A stretch of 10,306 nucleotides of DNA. Origin: Rhodoferax sp. (GTDB taxonomy: Bacteria; Pseudomonadota; Gammaproteobacteria; Burkholderiales; Burkholderiaceae). Positions 8,615 to 10,306 of this stretch are shown one piece after another. The notes below the pieces were generated by a model. That model was not told where the DNA came from and ran no database searches. It saw only the letters and a program-made list of their open reading frames with translations. A program made the position numbers and the translations under genes. The stretch covers positions 1 through 10,306 of the forward strand of contig JAQGNA010000239.1 of assembly GCA_028292075.1 (NCBI GenBank). Direction: 5' to 3'. Numbering within the stretch: the stretch's first letter is position 1; every line of letters starts with the position of its first letter.

Positions 8615-10306
8615 GCACCCGCCTTTCATCCGGCGGCCGCATCGACCGCCAGCGCACCGTCAACTTCACTTTCAATGGCCGGGCCTACCAGGGCCTGCAG
8701 GGCGACACCCTCGCATCGGCGCTGCTGGCCAACGGCGTCTCGCTGGTGGCCCGCAGCTGGAAGTACCACCGCCCGCGCGGCATCCTGTCGGCCGGGGTCG
8801 AGGAGCCGAACGCGCTGGTGCAGCTGTTCGATGGCGCGCGCACCGTGCCCAATGCCCGCATGACCGAGGTGGCGCTGGTCGAGGGCCTGGTCGCCCGCTC
8901 CATCCACGCGAGCCCGAGCATCGAGTTCGACATCCGGGCGGTCAACGGCTGGTTCTCGCGCCTGATGCCGGCCGGCTTCTACTACAAGACCTTCATGGCC
9001 TCGCAGGCGGCATGGCACTTCTTCGAGAAGCACATCCGCAAGGCGAGCGGGCTGGGCGAGTCGCCCACCGAGCGCGATCCTGACCTGTACGACAAGCGCT
9101 ATGCCCACTGCGACGTGCTGGTGGTGGGCGCCGGCATCGCCGGGCTGACGGCCGCGCTGGTGGCCAGCCGCTCGGGCGCGCGTGTGATCCTGTGCGACGA
9201 GCAGGCGGAGGCCGGCGGCTGGCTGCTGTCGGATGACACGCCCGTCGACGGCCTGCCCGCCGCGCAGTGGGTGGCCCGCACGCTGGCCGAGCTGTCGGCC
9301 CTGCCCGAGGTGACGCTGCTGCCCCGCACCACCGCCTTCGGCTACCTCGATCACGACCTGGTGACGCTGGCCGAGCGCCGTGGCGACCATCTGCCCGAAG
9401 GCCAGGGCCCGGTGTTCCGTGAACGCCTGTGGCGGGTCCGGGCCAGGCAGGTGGTGCTGGCCACCGGCGCGCACGAGCGGCCGCTGGTCTTCGGCAACAA
9501 CGATCTTCCGGGCGTGATGCTGGCCGGTGCGGTTTCCATCTACGTGCGCCGCTATGCCGTGCTGCCGGGCCGCAACGCGGTGGTCTTCACCAACAACGAC
9601 GCCGGCTACGACGCCGCGCTGGCCCTGCGCGGTGCGGGCGCCGCGGTGACGGTGGTCGACGCGCGCCCGGTGCCGAGCGGCACTCAAAGTCAGCAGGCGA
9701 AGACCGCCGGCATCGCGATTCTGTCCGGCCACGTCGTGACCGAAGCGCGCGGCGGCAAGCGGGTGGGCTCGGTGGTGGTCCAGGCGATCGACGCCCAGGA
9801 CCGGCTGACCGGTGCCTCGCGCACCCTGGCCTGCGACCTGGTGGCCATGTCGGGCGGCTTCAGTCCGGTGATCCACCTGCAATGCCAGGCCGGCAGCAAG
9901 GCGGTGTGGGACGACCGCCGCGCCGCGTTCCTGCCGGGCAAGCCGGCGCAGTCGGAACGTTCGGCCGGCGCCTGCCACGGGATGCGGACGCTGGACGACT
10001 GCGCGCACGACGGCCTGGCCGCTGGCGTTGCCGCCATCGACGCGCTCGGGCTGGGCGCGACCCGCGCGGTGGTGCCAACGGTGGCGGCCGGTGAGGCCGG
10101 CGAACTGCGCCCGCTGTGGCTGGTGCCGCATGCCCGGGGCGTGAGCCGCGCGCCCAAGCAGTTCGTCGACCTGCAGAACGACGTGGCCGCGTCGGACATC
10201 CACCTTGCCATCCGCGAAGGCTTCGAGTCGATCGAGCATGTGAAGCGCTACACCGCCATGGGCTTCGGCACCGACCAGGGCAAGACCGGCAACATCAACG
10301 GCATGG
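8611..10306 (+). CDS. soxA: Sarcosine oxidase, alpha subunit, 5' part (runs off the window)
   Basis: This is the large NAD- and folate-binding subunit of tetrameric sarcosine oxidase. About 565 of an expected ~1000 residues are present. It opens with a ferredoxin-like domain (about 15-100; TFNGRAYQG, GDTLASALLANGV, SWKYHRPRGILSAGVEEPNA) that lacks the cluster cysteines, as is normal for SoxA. It continues with a Rossmann fold VLVVGAGIAGLTAA (169-182) ending in ILCDEQ (193-198), and ATGAHERP (284-291), typical of this nucleotide-binding family. The C-terminal aminomethyltransferase-like folate domain lies beyond the right edge. GGAGGA at 8600-8605 precedes the ATG by five bases, and the start overlaps the soxD stop. 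The frame is open and undamaged to the end. soxG is expected next. Confidence 0.95.
   Translation, partial: MSTRLSSGGRIDRQRTVNFTFNGRAYQGLQGDTLASALLANGVSLVARSWKYHRPRGILSAGVEEPNALVQLFDGARTVPNARMTEVALVEGLVARSIHASPSIEFDIRAVNGWFSRLMPAGFYYKTFMASQAAWHFFEKHIRKASGLGESPTERDPDLYDKRYAHCDVLVVGAGIAGLTAALVASRSGARVILCDEQAEAGGWLLSDDTPVDGLPAAQWVARTLAELSALPEVTLLPRTTAFGYLDHDLVTLAERRGDHLPEGQGPVFRERLWRVRARQVVLATGAHERPLVFGNNDLPGVMLAGAVSIYVRRYAVLPGRNAVVFTNNDAGYDAALALRGAGAAVTVVDARPVPSGTQSQQAKTAGIAILSGHVVTEARGGKRVGSVVVQAIDAQDRLTGASRTLACDLVAMSGGFSPVIHLQCQAGSKAVWDDRRAAFLPGKPAQSERSAGACHGMRTLDDCAHDGLAAGVAAIDALGLGATRAVVPTVAAGEAGELRPLWLVPHARGVSRAPKQFVDLQNDVAASDIHLAIREGFESIEHVKRYTAMGFGTDQGKTGNINGM

Noticed and set aside
8626..10239. 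Long minus-strand open frames opposite soxA, and others opposite sdaA/soxB (5632-8303) and the MDR gene (45-1262)
   Set aside because: They have low-complexity composition typical of GC-rich shadows, no domains, and lie opposite strongly supported genes.

Overview
The window is very GC-rich, with third codon positions dominated by G and C and strong G/C-biased codon use throughout. Every recognisable gene lies on the + strand. The gene set (PEP-CTERM protein, Tat-exported phospholipase C, heterotetrameric sarcosine oxidase, zinc-free MDR reductase) and protein style suggest a betaproteobacterium of the Burkholderiales, perhaps Comamonadaceae (Variovorax-like). That placement is an impression from the sequences, not a computed classification.

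Left part (1-1857). The first ~100 bases hold no gene I can support. They are followed by a complete zinc-independent MDR-family NAD(P)H oxidoreductase (102-1103), a 178-base spacer with no clear terminator, and a small secreted PEP-CTERM protein (1282-1857) with a very strong ribosome-binding site.

Middle (1925-4381). A large Tat-signal phosphoesterase (1925-4132) has the architecture of phosphocholine-specific phospholipase C. It is followed by a 249-base intergenic region. This begins with a GC-rich hairpin (possible end of the phospholipase transcript) and continues with a cluster of CGATGGC/GCCATCG dyads and a LysR-type T-N11-A dyad, directly ahead of the next operon.

Right part (4382-10306, running off the end). 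A tight five-gene operon reads glyA-family SHMT, sdaA L-serine dehydratase, soxB, soxD and soxA (5' part only). Gaps are 14, 17 and 11 bases, and soxD/soxA share an ATGA overlap. Together the products would demethylate sarcosine to glycine with production of 5,10-methylene-THF. They would then combine glycine and the one-carbon unit into serine and deaminate serine to pyruvate. soxG, and often purU/folD, would be expected just beyond the right edge.

How it fits. Phospholipase C releases phosphocholine outside the cytoplasm. Choline is degraded through glycine betaine and dimethylglycine to sarcosine, so the window carries the entry and the exit of choline-lipid catabolism side by side. The intermediate choline and betaine steps are not in this window. 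Key catalytic residues are intact in SoxB, SoxD and SdaA. The SHMT carries several unusual active-site substitutions, which make it the most interesting single protein here.
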